From positions 1 through 48,634 of the forward strand of contig DATIGQ010000188.1 in NCBI GenBank assembly GCA_035454605.1: a stretch of 48,634 nucleotides of DNA, given 5' to 3'. The notes beneath the pieces were generated by a model, which had not been told where the DNA came from, did no database searches, and saw nothing but the letters and a program-made list of their open reading frames with translations. The stretch comes from Terriglobales bacterium (lineage in GTDB: Bacteria; Acidobacteriota; Terriglobia; Terriglobales; Acidobacteriaceae). A program made the position numbers and the translations under genes. Of this stretch, positions 47,925 to 48,634 are shown in pieces. Positions within the stretch are counted from its first letter, which is position 1; each line of letters opens with the position of its first letter.

Positions 47925-48634
47925 ATGCGATGGCTCAGACTCTGGAAGATCCGGATCCTGCTCTTCTTCGCCGTGGTGGGGCCGGGTTTCATCACCGCCA
48001 ACGTGGACAACGATGCCGGCGGCATCTACACCTACTCGTTCGCCGGCGCGCGCTACGGCTACCTGCTGCTGTGGACCATCGTCCCCATGATCATCGCGCT
48101 GGTGGTGGTGCAGGAGATGGCCGCCCGCATGGGCGCGGTCACCGGCAAGGGTTTGAGCGACCTCATTCGCGAGGAGTTCGGGCTGCGCATCACCTTCCTG
48201 ATGATGTTGGCCCTGGTGGTTACGAATTTCGGCAACATCGTGGCCGAGTTCGCCGGCGTCGCTTCCAGTCTTGAGCTGTTTAACATCCCCAAGTTCGTCT
48301 CCGTCCCCATCGCCGCCGTGCTGGTGTGGTTGCTGGTCGTCAAGGGCACGTACAAGAGCGTGGAGAAGATTTTCCTGATTGCGTCCTTTTTCTATATTGC
48401 TTACATCGGAGCCGCGGTGCTCTCGCGTCCGCATTGGCTGGAGGCGCTGTTCAGCACCGTGCCCCGCCCCACGCGCATGCCCTTCATGGATGCCGGATAC
48501 CTCTACATGGTCACCGCCATGATCGGGGCCACCATCGCTCCCTGGATGCAGTTCTACCTGCAGGCCTCGGTGGTGGAGAAAGGTGTAACCACGCGCACTT
48601 ACAAGCTGGCCAAGATCGACGTGATCGTGGGCGC
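47925..48634 (+). CDS. Nramp (SLC11)-family divalent metal transporter, 3' truncated by the window
   Basis: 236 residues are visible with at least five membrane helices; the frame is open to the edge. Helix 1 is VVGPGFITANVDNDAGGIYT, aligned to the Nramp motif DPGN as DAGG (30-33). The family block ARMGAVTGKGLSDLIREEFG follows. Helix 6 has MIGATIAPWMQFYLQASVV, where the usual VMPH is IAPW (204-207). Both metal-coordinating positions that can be checked, the Asn and the Met, are therefore changed. The start ATG 47925 has GGAA 7 nt upstream. It follows a soluble MgtE_N/CBS protein, which together with the altered site suggests Mg2+ rather than Mn/Fe, as an inference. Confidence 0.85.
   Translation, partial: MRWLRLWKIRILLFFAVVGPGFITANVDNDAGGIYTYSFAGARYGYLLLWTIVPMIIALVVVQEMAARMGAVTGKGLSDLIREEFGLRITFLMMLALVVTNFGNIVAEFAGVASSLELFNIPKFVSVPIAAVLVWLLVVKGTYKSVEKIFLIASFFYIAYIGAAVLSRPHWLEALFSTVPRPTRMPFMDAGYLYMVTAMIGATIAPWMQFYLQASVVEKGVTTRTYKLAKIDVIVG

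Noticed and set aside
46505-48025. 506-residue minus-strand frame opposite the MgtE_N/CBS gene
   Set aside because: The forward frame has PRC, MgtE_N and CBS domains; the reverse translation has no domain.
1-48634. CRISPR arrays, tRNA/rRNA genes, insertion sequences or prophage
   Set aside because: I saw no regularly spaced repeats, tRNA-like intergenic structure, transposase, integrase or phage gene in the window.

Overview
The window is a GC-rich, densely packed stretch of a diderm bacterial chromosome. It has 43 protein genes, complete or cut by a window edge, and no rRNA, tRNA, CRISPR array or insertion sequence that I could see. Lipid A (lpxD), Tol-Pal, a TolC-like channel and complete hopanoid genes point to a Gram-negative outer membrane. 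The gene content and the small hypothetical families suggest Acidobacteriota (Terriglobia-like). That assignment is inference, not a database result.

Layout. 1-5.7 kb: tail of an unknown gene, mpl (murein recycling), an M61 peptidase and a PlsC acyltransferase read forward; lpxD and a small hypothetical read backward. 5.9-15 kb: a class II tRNA nucleotidyltransferase/poly(A) polymerase with a long Lys/Pro/Ala tail, dnaE, accA and korAB. 15-18.3 kb: a probable small basic protein, a [2Fe-2S] ferredoxin and two tandem secreted paralogues of unknown function. 18.3-23.3 kb: a complete tolQ-tolR-tolA-tolB-pal-cpoB operon on the minus strand. 23.4-25.7 kb: a haem-binding-domain protein and recN.

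25.8-37.1 kb is the centrepiece: ispH, shc, hpnH, hpnA, hpnG, two zinc-dependent MDR dehydrogenases, hpnC, hpnD and hpnE, all forward with several overlapping start/stop codons. HpnC/D/E make squalene from farnesyl diphosphate, Shc cyclises it, HpnH adds the adenosyl side chain and HpnG removes adenine. The two dehydrogenases sit where a reductase for the still unassigned ribosylhopane-to-bacteriohopanetetrol step would be expected. This is the most interesting hypothesis in the window.

37.1-40.8 kb: a TolC-like channel and an HlyD-like adaptor flank a divergent hypothetical/XRE-regulator pair, with no pump gene in between. 40.9-45.4 kb: a YVTN beta-propeller, queF, a UMF1-type transporter, an HpnB-like glycosyltransferase and a secreted OB-fold-like protein. 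45.6-46.4 kb: a STAS antagonist/anti-sigma kinase pair. 46.6 kb to the end: a soluble PRC/MgtE_N/CBS protein followed by an Nramp-family transporter, cut by the window edge, whose metal-site motifs are non-canonical. This looks like a magnesium-type transport pair.

Regulatory theme: four SD-less genes (dnaE, the ferredoxin gene, ispH and the UMF1 transporter gene) have a -10-like hexamer only 12-15 nt before the start codon, which suggests leaderless or nearly leaderless mRNAs. Promoter, operator and hairpin calls were made by eye and are tentative.
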